Positions 26,842 to 35,395 of a stretch of DNA of 64,000 bases are shown one piece after another; the stretch's first letter is position 1; every line of letters starts with the position of its first letter. The DNA is taken from the NCBI GenBank assembly GCA_023459335.1, contig JAEWUO010000030.1, forward strand, positions 1 through 64,000. Direction: 5' to 3'. The notes below the pieces were generated by a model, which did not search any database, was not told the origin of the DNA, and saw only the letters and a program-made list of their open reading frames with translations. Source of the stretch: Bacillota bacterium. GTDB lineage: Bacteria > Bacillota > Clostridia > Christensenellales > CAG-138. The translations under genes and the position numbers were made by a program.

Positions 26842-26954
26842 CTGCGTTCCGTTACAGAACAGCGGCCAAAAAGACACTTCCTTTTGATTGGATTACGCGG
26901 CGGTTCCGTGCTGAATCTATCTTAACCGAATTTGCCTCGTCTGACAACCCCGCG

Positions 26955-28004
26955 TTATTCGCCGCGTATGGTTTTTCGCATATTTCGAGCAAACTCATCG
27001 ATCCGGTCATCCATCCCAACCGCGCGCATCGCCTCGCCGGGGTCGTTCGCCGTCTGCATGAGGCAAAAGCGGGGCGGCAGGATAAACGTCTTATTGATGC
27101 AAAGCGCGCCGAGCACCTGCTGCGCGATGATATCGCTGCCGCTGTATCCGGAAACGATCACGGCGTACAGATATTTTTCATAAAGCGAGTTGTAAACAAG
27201 CAGGCTGGTCAGGCGGTTGATGAACGCGAGAATATTTGCGCTGACGCTGTCGTTGTAGTTCGGGCAGAGGAGCAAAAGCGCGTCGCACTCGTTGATCGCG
27301 GGATATACGTCGTTTGTGATGACGCCGCCGTAAAAGCAGCTGTTCTGCCGCGCAAAGTGCGCGCAGGTTTTATAGGAGCAGCCGCGGCAGTCGTAGATCG
27401 CCCCGTTTTGCAGGGATATTTCACGCACGTTACAAACCGGCGCGAGCCTTTCCGCGGCCGCCCGCCCGATCTGCAGAGTGTTGGACGTGTTCTGGTCGGA
27501 CGCGTGCAGCAGCAGCACGTTCGGTTTTTCGATGAATCTCGGCGCAAATGAGATCAGCCGCGCGACGAGCTCCCGCGCCGCTTCGCGGTACGCTTCCAGC
27601 GGTGTTTTGCCGCGGCGCAGCGCCTGGATGCGCCAGTTGCCGAGCGAAGCGGTCGCTTCGGCCAGCGGTTTTCCCGGAAACCGGCAGCCGGCGAGGTTTG
27701 CCGCGAACGCCAGCATGTCCGCCGTCTGTTTCGTATAGAGCTCGCCGGCGCTGTCTACGATGATTGCGCCGGTCGCTCCCTCCATCGCGCGCGGATTTGC
27801 GCGCAGATGCGCGATCAGCGCGGCGGCTTCCGCGTCCAGGCCGTGTTCGCTCAGCCCGAGCGCGAAGAGCACGCGTTCGCCGGACAAAGCCGGCAGCGCG
27901 CCGCGGAACGCGATCCGCCGGCTCGAAACGTCCTTCAGCGCGAATGAGAGCGTTTCGTTCAGGCGCGCGTTTTCGCCGCAGGTGAGCACGATTACTCTGC
28001 TCAT
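26955..28004 (-). CDS. Flavodoxin-fold FMN-reductase-like protein with cysteine cluster
   Basis: 349 residues in two halves. The C-terminal half (160-349) begins VLLLHASDQNTSNTLQIG, like the FMN-phosphate loop of NADPH-dependent FMN reductases, and carries four cysteines C206-x2-C209-x4-C214-x8-C223 as in iron-sulfur flavoproteins, then ALLLLCPNYNDSVSANI. The N-terminal half (1-158) also resembles this fold, with ATGAIIVDSAGELYTKQTA, and may be a degenerate duplicate. Start ATG overlaps the stop of the dehydrogenase-like gene (ATGA). It probably handles electrons for the operon's other enzymes. Confidence 0.65.
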   Translation of the reverse strand: MSRVIVLTCGENARLNETLSFALKDVSSRRIAFRGALPALSGERVLFALGLSEHGLDAEAAALIAHLRANPRAMEGATGAIIVDSAGELYTKQTADMLAFAANLAGCRFPGKPLAEATASLGNWRIQALRRGKTPLEAYREAARELVARLISFAPRFIEKPNVLLLHASDQNTSNTLQIGRAAAERLAPVCNVREISLQNGAIYDCRGCSYKTCAHFARQNSCFYGGVITNDVYPAINECDALLLLCPNYNDSVSANILAFINRLTSLLVYNSLYEKYLYAVIVSGYSGSDIIAQQVLGALCINKTFILPPRFCLMQTANDPGEAMRAVGMDDRIDEFARNMRKTIRGE

Positions 28005-29236
28005 TTCGCGTTAAATCCCTTCAGCGCAAGGTAGCTTTTTTCGATTCGTTTTCTCAGCAGCGGGTGCGGTTCTTCGCGCAGTGTTTCCGGCCCGAGTTCG
28101 GAAAATCTCGCGCGGCAGCCGAAATAAACTCCTCCCATCGGTACCGCCGCGTCTTGCCACTCCTTGCGGATCGCGCGCAGCACAGACACCGCCGCGGAGG
28201 AGAGCCCAGGCGCGATATAGGGTTTAAACCCATAAGATCTCACTTGCAGATTCATCGTCTCCGCGCGGCGCGTCAATTCGAGCGACACCTCGTCGTCGTA
28301 TGAATCGCCGTGCGCGTTGGCAATGACGAGTCCGCTGCCGTGCGGACCGTACGCGCGGATCTCCTCCGGGAGAATTCCCTCGCGCTGCGCGCAATAGACC
28401 GCTCGCGCGCGCATGACGCCGAGGCCGAACCCGCGCACCTGCTCCGGAAGCAGCCCGCGCCAGTCGAAATCGCCCCGTTCATTTTGGTTGCTCATGAGGA
28501 ATACGGCGCGGCTGAGCTGATCCACCGGGTCTGATATCTGCGCGAAAAGCCCCCCAAACCCGCATTCGCGCGCACGCTTCGCGTAGCCGCGCAGCAGATC
28601 GCGGTTTGCTTCATACTGCATCAGCCGCACGTCGCTGCCGCTCTCCGCGCCGACCTCCGGCACGGCGCGCGCAGCGCAAAACGCCAAAACATCGGTGTCA
28701 AACAACGTGTCTTCCGAATGGATAACGACCGGAGGAAGCCGCTCTCCGTCGCGGACAGGTAATATCTGGTTCAGCTCCGCTTCATAGCGCAGGCAGAGAT
28801 TTCGGTCGTGATCGAAAATACCGATCTCCTTCAGATCCGGCCCGAGCAGTTTCAATCCCGTCGCCATCGTTCCGCCGACGTTGCCGAGGCCGACGATCTG
28901 CACGCGCGGCAGGATGCTCAGGTAAAACCGGTAGGCGAGCAGGATGTCGAACGCACGCGCAAACGCCGTATTCAGCACGCATGCGCCGTTTGCCTCCACA
29001 AAGCGGGTCAGGCCGTCGTCCGCCTTCGGTACGGTCGGCGCGAACAGCAGATTGACACCCTCCGGCTCATCCAGTTCGGCAAGCGAGCGAATCGCAAAAA
29101 AGCCGCGGCTGACGAACGGATCGCGCGAAACGAGCAGTACCAGCGGCGCAAACGGTCCCTCCGCGGGCAATGCGCCTTGTGGCGGCGCGCCTCCCTGCGA
29201 ACAGAGGCAGAACTCGCGGTATCGGTAATACTCCAT
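28001..29236 (-). CDS. Malate/lactate dehydrogenase-like Rossmann protein
   Basis: 411 residues from ATG 29236, two bases after the stop of the giant gene; an open frame extends far upstream but only inside that gene. Residues 1-108 have no known relative. From 111 the protein follows the MDH/LDH plan: RVQIVGLGNVGGTMATGLKLLG (NAD loop), acidic residue in IGIFDHD, then AQISDPVDQLSRAVF (usually ISNPVD), GFGLGVMRARAVYCAQ and GPHGSGLV with the candidate catalytic His299. Many binding residues differ, so substrate is likely not malate or lactate. Confidence 0.65.
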   Translation of the reverse strand: MEYYRYREFCLCSQGGAPPQGALPAEGPFAPLVLLVSRDPFVSRGFFAIRSLAELDEPEGVNLLFAPTVPKADDGLTRFVEANGACVLNTAFARAFDILLAYRFYLSILPRVQIVGLGNVGGTMATGLKLLGPDLKEIGIFDHDRNLCLRYEAELNQILPVRDGERLPPVVIHSEDTLFDTDVLAFCAARAVPEVGAESGSDVRLMQYEANRDLLRGYAKRARECGFGGLFAQISDPVDQLSRAVFLMSNQNERGDFDWRGLLPEQVRGFGLGVMRARAVYCAQREGILPEEIRAYGPHGSGLVIANAHGDSYDDEVSLELTRRAETMNLQVRSYGFKPYIAPGLSSAAVSVLRAIRKEWQDAAVPMGGVYFGCRARFSELGPETLREEPHPLLRKRIEKSYLALKGFNAK

Positions 29237-29238
29237 GC

Positions 29239-32200
29239 TCACACATCCTCCGCGTTGGAGATACGGCGCATCTGACGGATATCGTCCGTCAGATACGCCG
29301 AGGCGACCACGTTGAGGTCGTATTGCATATGCGTGCCCTTGTCCGGCAGGCGCGGCCTCGTAAGCGCCTCTCCGAGGCGGCGCAGCGTCAGGCCCGTGCC
29401 TTCCAGTTTGAGATAACGCGATTCGAGAACGGTGAGGATTGTCAGCGCGTTTTTCAGCGCCACGCGCGAATACGCGCGCACCGCCGGCGGCAGCGCGCCG
29501 TGCAGGTATTTCGGATACTGGTACGGCAGAATCAGATTGATTCCCGGCGGATAATCCCGCTCCGCGATACCGCCCGCGACGCTGTCCCCGCCGATGAACG
29601 GATACAGCAGGCTTTCCGTAAACCAATAGAGCATGTTCGGGATGAAGTATTCGCAGTCGACGTTCCTCTTCTGCTCCCGCATCAGATCGAGCCCGCGGCC
29701 GGACAGGATGCCGACGACGATACGCTCGATCTCCACCCCCTGTTCGCGAAACAGCGGGTCGAGTTTTTCGAGGCGGTAGCCGTTGTGCAGAAGATCGTCC
29801 ACCAGTAGGACCGGGCGGCGGAACGACTTGATCGTTTTAATCTGATTGGCAAGCGGAGAATAGCCGGGCGACTCCATGATGTCGAATCCGCTCTCGTTGG
29901 CGTGGAATACCTTGTCCGCGTGCAGGGCTTTCGTCACGGTATTCGGAACAATGGTTCCCGCGAGGATTTTGCCGTAAGGAACGCACATCGCGCGGCCGAG
30001 CGTTTTTTCGGCAGGCGGTATGTTGGAAACTCCGTTGAGCGAACGCACCTTTTCGATGAGGCCGTCGTTGATCGCCTCCATATCAAAACACAGCAGCAGC
30101 GTTCCCGGAAACAGCGCGCAGATGGAACGGCGCAGCGCGGGCCGCGTGGATTCCACCGCGCGGCGGACTTCTTCGTCCGAGGCAAACGGCTCCTTGATGT
30201 GCTGGAGCGTGTCTTCAATCAATACGAGCGGCGCGCGCATATCCGCGTACAGCAGCGCGCTCTGGTTCGCGACGGGCAAAAACCCCAGCTGTTCCGCAAT
30301 TTCCCGTTCGCTCTCCGCTTCGCAGCGGTAGAGCGCGTAGGTATGCTCCCGAATCAGCGATCGCGCAAGTAAATCGCACAGGAGCGTCCGGAGCGGTTCT
30401 CCCGCCCCGCTCGCCTCCTCGATCCAGAGGATACGGCCGGAAGCGAGCCTGCGCACCGTCTCCGCCGCGCCGCGCATCTCGCCCAGCACGTCGTAAAGGT
30501 CGGTCACATTTACGCTGCGGCTTTTGATGCGCGCGAGCGGCTCGCCCTCTTCTCCGCGATAGATGGCGGCGTATTCGTCCCCCGCTTCGCGCACCTCGCA
30601 GCGCCGCTGTGAAATCGCGCTGATTTCAAACTTATACTGCGGCATACGCAGGTAAAGCCCGCGCGCGTAAATGAAGTCCTGCACGACGGGATCGACCAGC
30701 ATGCCGATATCCATGTCCTTATCGATATAGTCGCGGATCTGCGTCGAGCTCGCGCTTTCGTAGTAAGCCGGCAGCGAGAGCAGCACCACGCGCCCGCGGA
30801 GCATATCTTCCGCGCGCCGCGTATCCTCGCCGTGCGCACCGTCCTCGCGTGAAAAGAGAATGTGGTGATAAGTCGCCGCGGTGCCCGGCCCGCTCTGCCG
30901 ATAAGCGCTGGCGTTCAGAATTACGTCGGTCCCCGCGACGAGATACAGTTCTCGGTCGCAGAAGAGGCGGCTCAGTGTTTTTAAGTCCTCCTGCATGGCG
31001 ATATTCACGGGAATATCGTCGGGGAAGAGATAGACGTCCGGCAGATTTGCCGAAGACATGCTCACAATCTGCCTGCGCAGGAGTCTGGCCAGCGTCCGCT
31101 TGCTCCAGGAAAACTCGTCCACCGCGAGGTACACCTCGAATCCGCGCGCGCGGATCTCCTCGACAATACGCTTGTGCCCCGCCGAAAACGGATCGAACGT
31201 GCCGGGAAAGAAAGCGACGGGTTTGGGCGGTTCAAAATAGAATCCGCCGCTCGTCTCGCAGAGCGTGATAAAACGGTACAGGTGGTTGAGCATGGCCGCC
31301 TCGTTGAAAAAGGCCAGCATCCCGTCCCGCCGCTCCCCAAGCAGCGTCAATAGTTTTTTGCCAAACCGCGCAAGGTAATCCCGCCGCACAGGCAGCGGGC
31401 AGGCATCGTTTCCGAAGTATCCGCGGCAGATCACCTCCAGTGCGGTGAGACGGATGCTGTCGTCGAAGTGCGCTACTCCGGTCAGCAGAAGCCCGAACAC
31501 GCGCTCCGCCACCGCGCTTGTCCGCGTGTCGTTCCCAGCGGTATAGCCGGAGAGGATGACGCACAGCGTTGAGAGCGCGGCGCGTGCGGCGCGCGTATTC
31601 GCCGCGCGAAGCAGGCCTTCGAGGTAGTCGATGCCTTCGTCCATCTCCTTTTCCGGCACGGCGCAGATCAGTTTGCCGAGGTAAGGCGGAATATAACCGG
31701 AGATTTCGTTTTGCCCCGTTTCCAGCTCTCGCAGCAGGTCCACCATGATCTCGTTTTTCTGGTCGACCGAGAGTGCCGCGGAGATCTCCACCAGCGCCTC
31801 TCCCGCGCGCTCACGCACGGGCAGATGCTCGCTGACCGAAAGGAGATTGGATAAATGCATCGCGATATGGAACGCTTCCTGCGGCTGCTCGTCGGCGTAC
31901 ACACGGAGACGGTCGATCTGAACGAGTTTCATCGTCCAGGTGATGCTGCTTTTCAGATTGCTCAGGTAGATTTCCCCAATCGGCAGATTGGGTTCCGGCA
32001 GCGGTTCCAGCCCCGCCCGCAAGCGCAGGCGGTTTAATAGCCAAACGGAGGCCAGTTCCGCATCCGGATGCAGCTTCACCGTCTCCGCGGCGAGCGTGAG
32101 CAGTTCGGCGTCGTCGCCCGCAACGGCGATCAGCGCGCGCAGCGCGCGGATGCGCACCCGCGCTTCCGCCGAAGCCGCCGCCGCACTGAGAACGGGCAAA

Positions 32201-33903
32201 ATCCGTTCGATTTCGCTCCTTTGCATAATGTCATTCGGAACGTGCGGCAGCGTGTCCATCAGCGCAAGCAGATCCTCGCCCCCGCTGGAAAAGATGCGCT
32301 TATATAGCTTCTCCCAGTAGCCGCGCTGCTCCTCCGGCATACAGAGCCGAAAAAGGCTGCCGGCGATCGTCTTGAGCGAATTGCTGATGCGGGCGGCATG
32401 TTTCTGCGAAATCTTGTAGTCGGGGTGCAGGCAGAGTTCGATGTAATCGTCCCACAGCGTCGTGCTCTCGCTGAGCACCGCATGCAGAGCGGGCGCGATG
32501 GCGAGGGACCCCGCCCCGCGCGGCAGTTCCTTTCGATAGCGCGGCCCGGAATTCGCCAGGATATCGCCCATGACGCGTCCCGCGTGCCGGCGCACGTCGC
32601 CGTCGTGATGCATTAATAATTCGTAAAGGAAGCGCAGCGTGAGCAGTTTGTGCGTGCGCGTCATATAGGTGCTGTACTCTTCAAAGAGCAGCAGATAAGT
32701 GCGGATGCGGTTCAGGTTTTTCTCGTCCCGCGCCTGTTCCAGGAGCGCCTCGAAGCTGTCGCTCACCGAAACGGTATGCATCAGATGGACGTTGTTGTCG
32801 AACGCATGGTTGTTCAGCGCGCGGATGACATCTCCCTGCGAGAGCAGCGCCGCGTCCGTCCTCTCCGCCGGCAGCAGCTCCGTCGCGTTCAGGTCTGTGT
32901 TCACACCGCGGCTGATTAAAAAACGCTCGAAGTCGTCCAGCTTCCGGTACACCGTTTCATAGCGCAGGCGCTTCTCCGGCGTCATGTCCGCAAGCTTGAC
33001 GAAAATTCGGTCGCGCGCTTCGGAAAGCGGGCTGACAACGGTCCTCTCTTTGCCGTCCTCCCCGCGCTCGGCGCGCACGCGGAAATCCGCATAGATCAGG
33101 ATCAGCGACTCGATGGGCAGGTTCTCAAATTCGAGATCCCAGGTGGAGTGGTTCGCCGCGATATGCGCGATATCCGGCACGTTTTTTTCTTCGAGCCATT
33201 TCCAGGTGTAATAATAGTGCAGATACGGAATCCGAGGCATATCCTCCCCGCGGCAGCCGAACTTGCCGATGTCGTGGGAGAGCGCCGCCGCCGCCGCGAG
33301 GGCGACGTCCACCGGCAGCCCCGCTTTCGCCGCCTGGCGCGCCGTATGCATCGCCACATGGCACACGCCGAAGGTATGGCCGGCGGGATCGAACGGCATG
33401 ATCTCTTTCCCGATGCGGAGCAGTTCGCGATAATTGCTCTTTCTCATCGCCTCGCCGAAGAGCACGCACTGCGCGCGGAACGCGCTTGCGTCCAGCTCCT
33501 CCGCAGTGACCGGCATATAATCGAGCAGCGGATCAAACGCGGTCTCCCGTTCTGCGTCCAGAAGGCGCGAGAGCACGGTTAAAAACAGCCGGGCCGCATT
33601 TTTCAGCGTTTTGCTGGTGCGCGGCGCGCCGGAATACGGGTATAGCCCCGACGAAAGCGACTCGTAGGCGAACGGCAGGAGCCCGCCTTCCGGCATCTCT
33701 CCTACACGCCGGATCAGCGGCTCGCAGAGCGCCGCGACCGCGGCGCAGGAAACGCGCCCGCCGAGCATCTGCAGATACCCCGCGTCGAACTTCGTTTTGT
33801 TCGTCCAGGCGCGCAGCTGTTTGATCGTTTCGCCCGTGTTTCTTGCCAGATCCGCGTAAAGCGCGTCCAGCGCGCCGCATCCCGCGGTTCGATCTTCCAT
33901 CAT
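29239..33903 (-). CDS. Giant fusion: HD domain, HEAT-like repeats, NadD-like nucleotidyltransferase, GNAT-like domain, phosphoribosyltransferase
   Basis: 1554 residues, cytoplasmic. In order: an HD domain (about 160-260) with GHTFGVCHVAMH, SHDIGK (209-214) and NHS (251-253); helical HEAT/ARM-like repeats (about 380-880); an HIGH-superfamily nucleotidyltransferase (893-1085) with PGTFDPFSAGH (900-910), VAGTDVILNAS and the closing ASSTQIRDYI (1051-1060), nearest to NadD; a GNAT-like part (1090-1215, ends EQLGFLPV); and a phosphoribosyltransferase-like part (1300-1470) with LLVDDLLHNGYR (1366-1377). Each is a nucleotide or phosphate enzyme class, suggesting assembly or turnover of an NAD-like or nucleotide-linked compound. 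It heads a coupled three-gene operon. I know no named system with this layout. Confidence 0.75.
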   Translation of the reverse strand: MMEDRTAGCGALDALYADLARNTGETIKQLRAWTNKTKFDAGYLQMLGGRVSCAAVAALCEPLIRRVGEMPEGGLLPFAYESLSSGLYPYSGAPRTSKTLKNAARLFLTVLSRLLDAERETAFDPLLDYMPVTAEELDASAFRAQCVLFGEAMRKSNYRELLRIGKEIMPFDPAGHTFGVCHVAMHTARQAAKAGLPVDVALAAAAALSHDIGKFGCRGEDMPRIPYLHYYYTWKWLEEKNVPDIAHIAANHSTWDLEFENLPIESLILIYADFRVRAERGEDGKERTVVSPLSEARDRIFVKLADMTPEKRLRYETVYRKLDDFERFLISRGVNTDLNATELLPAERTDAALLSQGDVIRALNNHAFDNNVHLMHTVSVSDSFEALLEQARDEKNLNRIRTYLLLFEEYSTYMTRTHKLLTLRFLYELLMHHDGDVRRHAGRVMGDILANSGPRYRKELPRGAGSLAIAPALHAVLSESTTLWDDYIELCLHPDYKISQKHAARISNSLKTIAGSLFRLCMPEEQRGYWEKLYKRIFSSGGEDLLALMDTLPHVPNDIMQRSEIERILPVLSAAAASAEARVRIRALRALIAVAGDDAELLTLAAETVKLHPDAELASVWLLNRLRLRAGLEPLPEPNLPIGEIYLSNLKSSITWTMKLVQIDRLRVYADEQPQEAFHIAMHLSNLLSVSEHLPVRERAGEALVEISAALSVDQKNEIMVDLLRELETGQNEISGYIPPYLGKLICAVPEKEMDEGIDYLEGLLRAANTRAARAALSTLCVILSGYTAGNDTRTSAVAERVFGLLLTGVAHFDDSIRLTALEVICRGYFGNDACPLPVRRDYLARFGKKLLTLLGERRDGMLAFFNEAAMLNHLYRFITLCETSGGFYFEPPKPVAFFPGTFDPFSAGHKRIVEEIRARGFEVYLAVDEFSWSKRTLARLLRRQIVSMSSANLPDVYLFPDDIPVNIAMQEDLKTLSRLFCDRELYLVAGTDVILNASAYRQSGPGTAATYHHILFSREDGAHGEDTRRAEDMLRGRVVLLSLPAYYESASSTQIRDYIDKDMDIGMLVDPVVQDFIYARGLYLRMPQYKFEISAISQRRCEVREAGDEYAAIYRGEEGEPLARIKSRSVNVTDLYDVLGEMRGAAETVRRLASGRILWIEEASGAGEPLRTLLCDLLARSLIREHTYALYRCEAESEREIAEQLGFLPVANQSALLYADMRAPLVLIEDTLQHIKEPFASDEEVRRAVESTRPALRRSICALFPGTLLLCFDMEAINDGLIEKVRSLNGVSNIPPAEKTLGRAMCVPYGKILAGTIVPNTVTKALHADKVFHANESGFDIMESPGYSPLANQIKTIKSFRRPVLLVDDLLHNGYRLEKLDPLFREQGVEIERIVVGILSGRGLDLMREQKRNVDCEYFIPNMLYWFTESLLYPFIGGDSVAGGIAERDYPPGINLILPYQYPKYLHGALPPAVRAYSRVALKNALTILTVLESRYLKLEGTGLTLRRLGEALTRPRLPDKGTHMQYDLNVVASAYLTDDIRQMRRISNAEDV

Positions 33904-34251
33904 ATCCGTCCTCCGCCCGGCCGCGCGCGCCTTGATTCGCTCCCGCGCGCACCGGAATATTCGTTTGACTACCGGTTTATCAATTATATAGATTTGACTT
34001 AAATGGATCTTATCTGACTCTATTTTAATAAGAACTGCGCGCCGTGTCGAGTGAAATGACGAATTTCCGCCGGGCAGAGCCGTCCGCCGGAAGCGACGGG
34101 AGTAAAAACCACATTTCTTCTTAATCCGTGCTTTTTCGTCTTTTCACGCCGCTGTCTTTCTGATATGCTCTTTATCAGGGATCCAGCGCGGCAATCCGCG
34201 GTTCCATCCGAAGCTGCCGACGGAAAACGGATCAGATGAAGGAGACGGAAA
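33904..34251. other. Gene-free gap between divergent genes
   Basis: A minus-strand TATAAT (33988-33983) could serve the giant fusion gene, but no convincing -35 lies at the right distance. TTTGACT occurs twice (33964-33970 and 33993-33999). A TGATA/TATCA inverted pair with a TATGCT -10 candidate near 34162-34180 could serve the small membrane gene. No RNA gene or open frame is supported. Confidence 0.35.
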
Positions 34252-34479
34252 ATGAACGCGCACCGGAAGAAGATGATCGCCCCGATCGTGATTACCGTCC
34301 TGCTCTCCGCGTACATGCTGGCGTATTGCTTCGTTTTGCTGTCCGTGCCGATGCCCGTTTGGGTTAAGGCGCTGGTCGGGGTGATACCGCTCGCGCTGCT
34401 GGGCGCGAGCGTGTATGTGCTGGCCCAGAGAATCAAAGAAATAAGGAGCGGTGAAGAAGATGATCTTAGTCAATACTGA
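34252..34479 (+). CDS. Small two-helix membrane protein
   Basis: 75 residues: a basic N-terminus (NAHRKK), two transmembrane helices (about 10-32 and 37-60) and an acidic C-terminal tail EEDDLSQY. AGGAG lies 7 bases before the ATG. Its 3' end overlaps the YbjQ gene by 20 bases, so the two are co-translated. No known family recognised; a membrane anchor or partner for YbjQ is possible. Confidence 0.65.
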   Translation: MNAHRKKMIAPIVITVLLSAYMLAYCFVLLSVPMPVWVKALVGVIPLALLGASVYVLAQRIKEIRSGEEDDLSQY

Positions 34480-34771
34480 TTACATTACCGGCAGGGAACT
34501 GGAGATGCTCGGCCTCGTGAAAGGCAGCACCATACAGACCAAAAACATCGGCAGGGACATTACGCAGGCCTTAAAGACGCTGGTCGGCGGCGAACTGACC
34601 GCCTATAACGAGATGATGAACGACGCGCGCGCGCTGGCGACCAAACGCATGGTTGCCGAAGCGGACGCGCTGCAGGCCGACGCCGTCGTCAACATCCGTT
34701 ATGCGTCCAGCGCCGTCATGTCCGGCGCGGCGGAAGTCATCGCCTACGGTACGGCGGTCAAATTCCGCTGA
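34460..34771 (+). CDS. YbjQ/UPF0145 family protein
   Basis: 103 residues. ATG 34460 gives the family's usual MILVNTDYITGRE opening; GTG 34451 lies too close to AAGGAG. The rest matches the YbjQ fold: GLVKGSTIQTKNIGRDI, GGELTAYNEMMNDARALATKRM, and ADAVVNIRYASS. YbjQ forms pentameric rings and is sometimes called a heavy-metal-binding domain, but its function is unproven. Confidence 0.88.
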   Translation: MILVNTDYITGRELEMLGLVKGSTIQTKNIGRDITQALKTLVGGELTAYNEMMNDARALATKRMVAEADALQADAVVNIRYASSAVMSGAAEVIAYGTAVKFR

Positions 34772-34792
34772 CGCATCCTGAAAAGCAAAATG

Positions 34793-34824
34793 GCTGGGAG
34801 GGTATCTTCCCGGCTTTTTCTTTT
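34793..34824 (+). terminator. Rho-independent terminator
   Basis: GCTGGGA (34793-34799) pairs with TCCCGGC (34808-34814, one G-T pair) and a T-rich run follows. It ends the YbjQ transcript. Confidence 0.7.
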
Positions 34825-34852
34825 TCTATTGCTGATGACCTTAGCAAACCGC

Positions 34853-34900
34853 TTGACAAATCTGTAATTCCGTGCCAACATATGAGAGTAATTCTCATAT
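34853..34900 (+). promoter_or_regulatory. Promoter and 21-bp palindromic Fur-family operator
   Basis: TTGACA (34853-34858) followed at a suitable distance by a weak -10 around 34876-34882. Over it lies ATATGAGA (34880-34887), GTAAT, TCTCATAT (34893-34900), a perfect 8-bp inverted repeat. Fur-family proteins bind such AT-rich palindromes, so the product of the first gene probably represses its own operon when the metal is abundant. Confidence 0.65.
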
Positions 34901-34915
34901 TAGGAGGCGGCTAAT

Positions 34916-35335
34916 TTGGCGGAGTACGATACCAGGCAGCGGCGCATTCTGCTCGATTTTTTAAAGGAGCACCCCGATCGCGGTTTTTCGATCGAGGAAC
35001 TGCACGCTTGCCTGATTGCCGTATATCCGCCCGATCAGGTGCCCGGTAAAAGCACGCTCTACCGCCTGGTCGCAAAACTCGTCTCCGAGGGGCAGGTCAA
35101 GCGCTTCTCCGGCGAACACGGACGGCAGTTTGCTTATCAGATTGTCGCCTGCGAGGAGTGCGACGCGCACCTGCATCTGAAATGCATCGCCTGCGGCAGC
35201 CTGTATCACATGGATCACGCGGTCAGCGAGCAAATCACGCGCGAGGTGCTCAGCCGCAGCGACTTCTCGCTGGATGAAAAGGAGACCGTGCTTTTCGGCA
35301 TCTGCAAGTGCTGTAAAAGCCGGAAGAACCCGTAA
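34916..35335 (+). CDS. Fur-family metalloregulator, probably zinc-responsive (Zur-like)
   Basis: 139 residues from a TTG start 8 bases after AGGAGG. N-terminal winged helix with GKSTLYRLVAKLVSEGQVKRF (recognition helix near residues 48-60), then the hinge and metal domain with HLHLKCIACGSLYHMD and a C-terminal GICKCCK, giving the two CxxC pairs of the structural zinc site. The adjacent genes encode a metal ABC importer, so the sensed metal is most likely zinc, less likely manganese. It sits first in the operon and is likely autoregulated through the palindrome upstream. Confidence 0.88.
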   Translation: MAEYDTRQRRILLDFLKEHPDRGFSIEELHACLIAVYPPDQVPGKSTLYRLVAKLVSEGQVKRFSGEHGRQFAYQIVACEECDAHLHLKCIACGSLYHMDHAVSEQITREVLSRSDFSLDEKETVLFGICKCCKSRKNP

Positions 35336-35395
35336 CCGGCCGCAGCTTCAGCGTGTATTGACACAAAGCAACCCGTTTCCCTTAAGGAGGTCCCA

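Noticed and set aside
26610..27551. Plus-strand open frame opposite the flavodoxin-like gene
   Set aside because: It overlaps two well-supported minus-strand genes and has no ribosome site or known motif.
29237..29626. N-terminal extension of the dehydrogenase-like protein
   Set aside because: Lies wholly inside the giant fusion gene in another frame; the ATG at 29236 with GGAGG upstream is the natural start.
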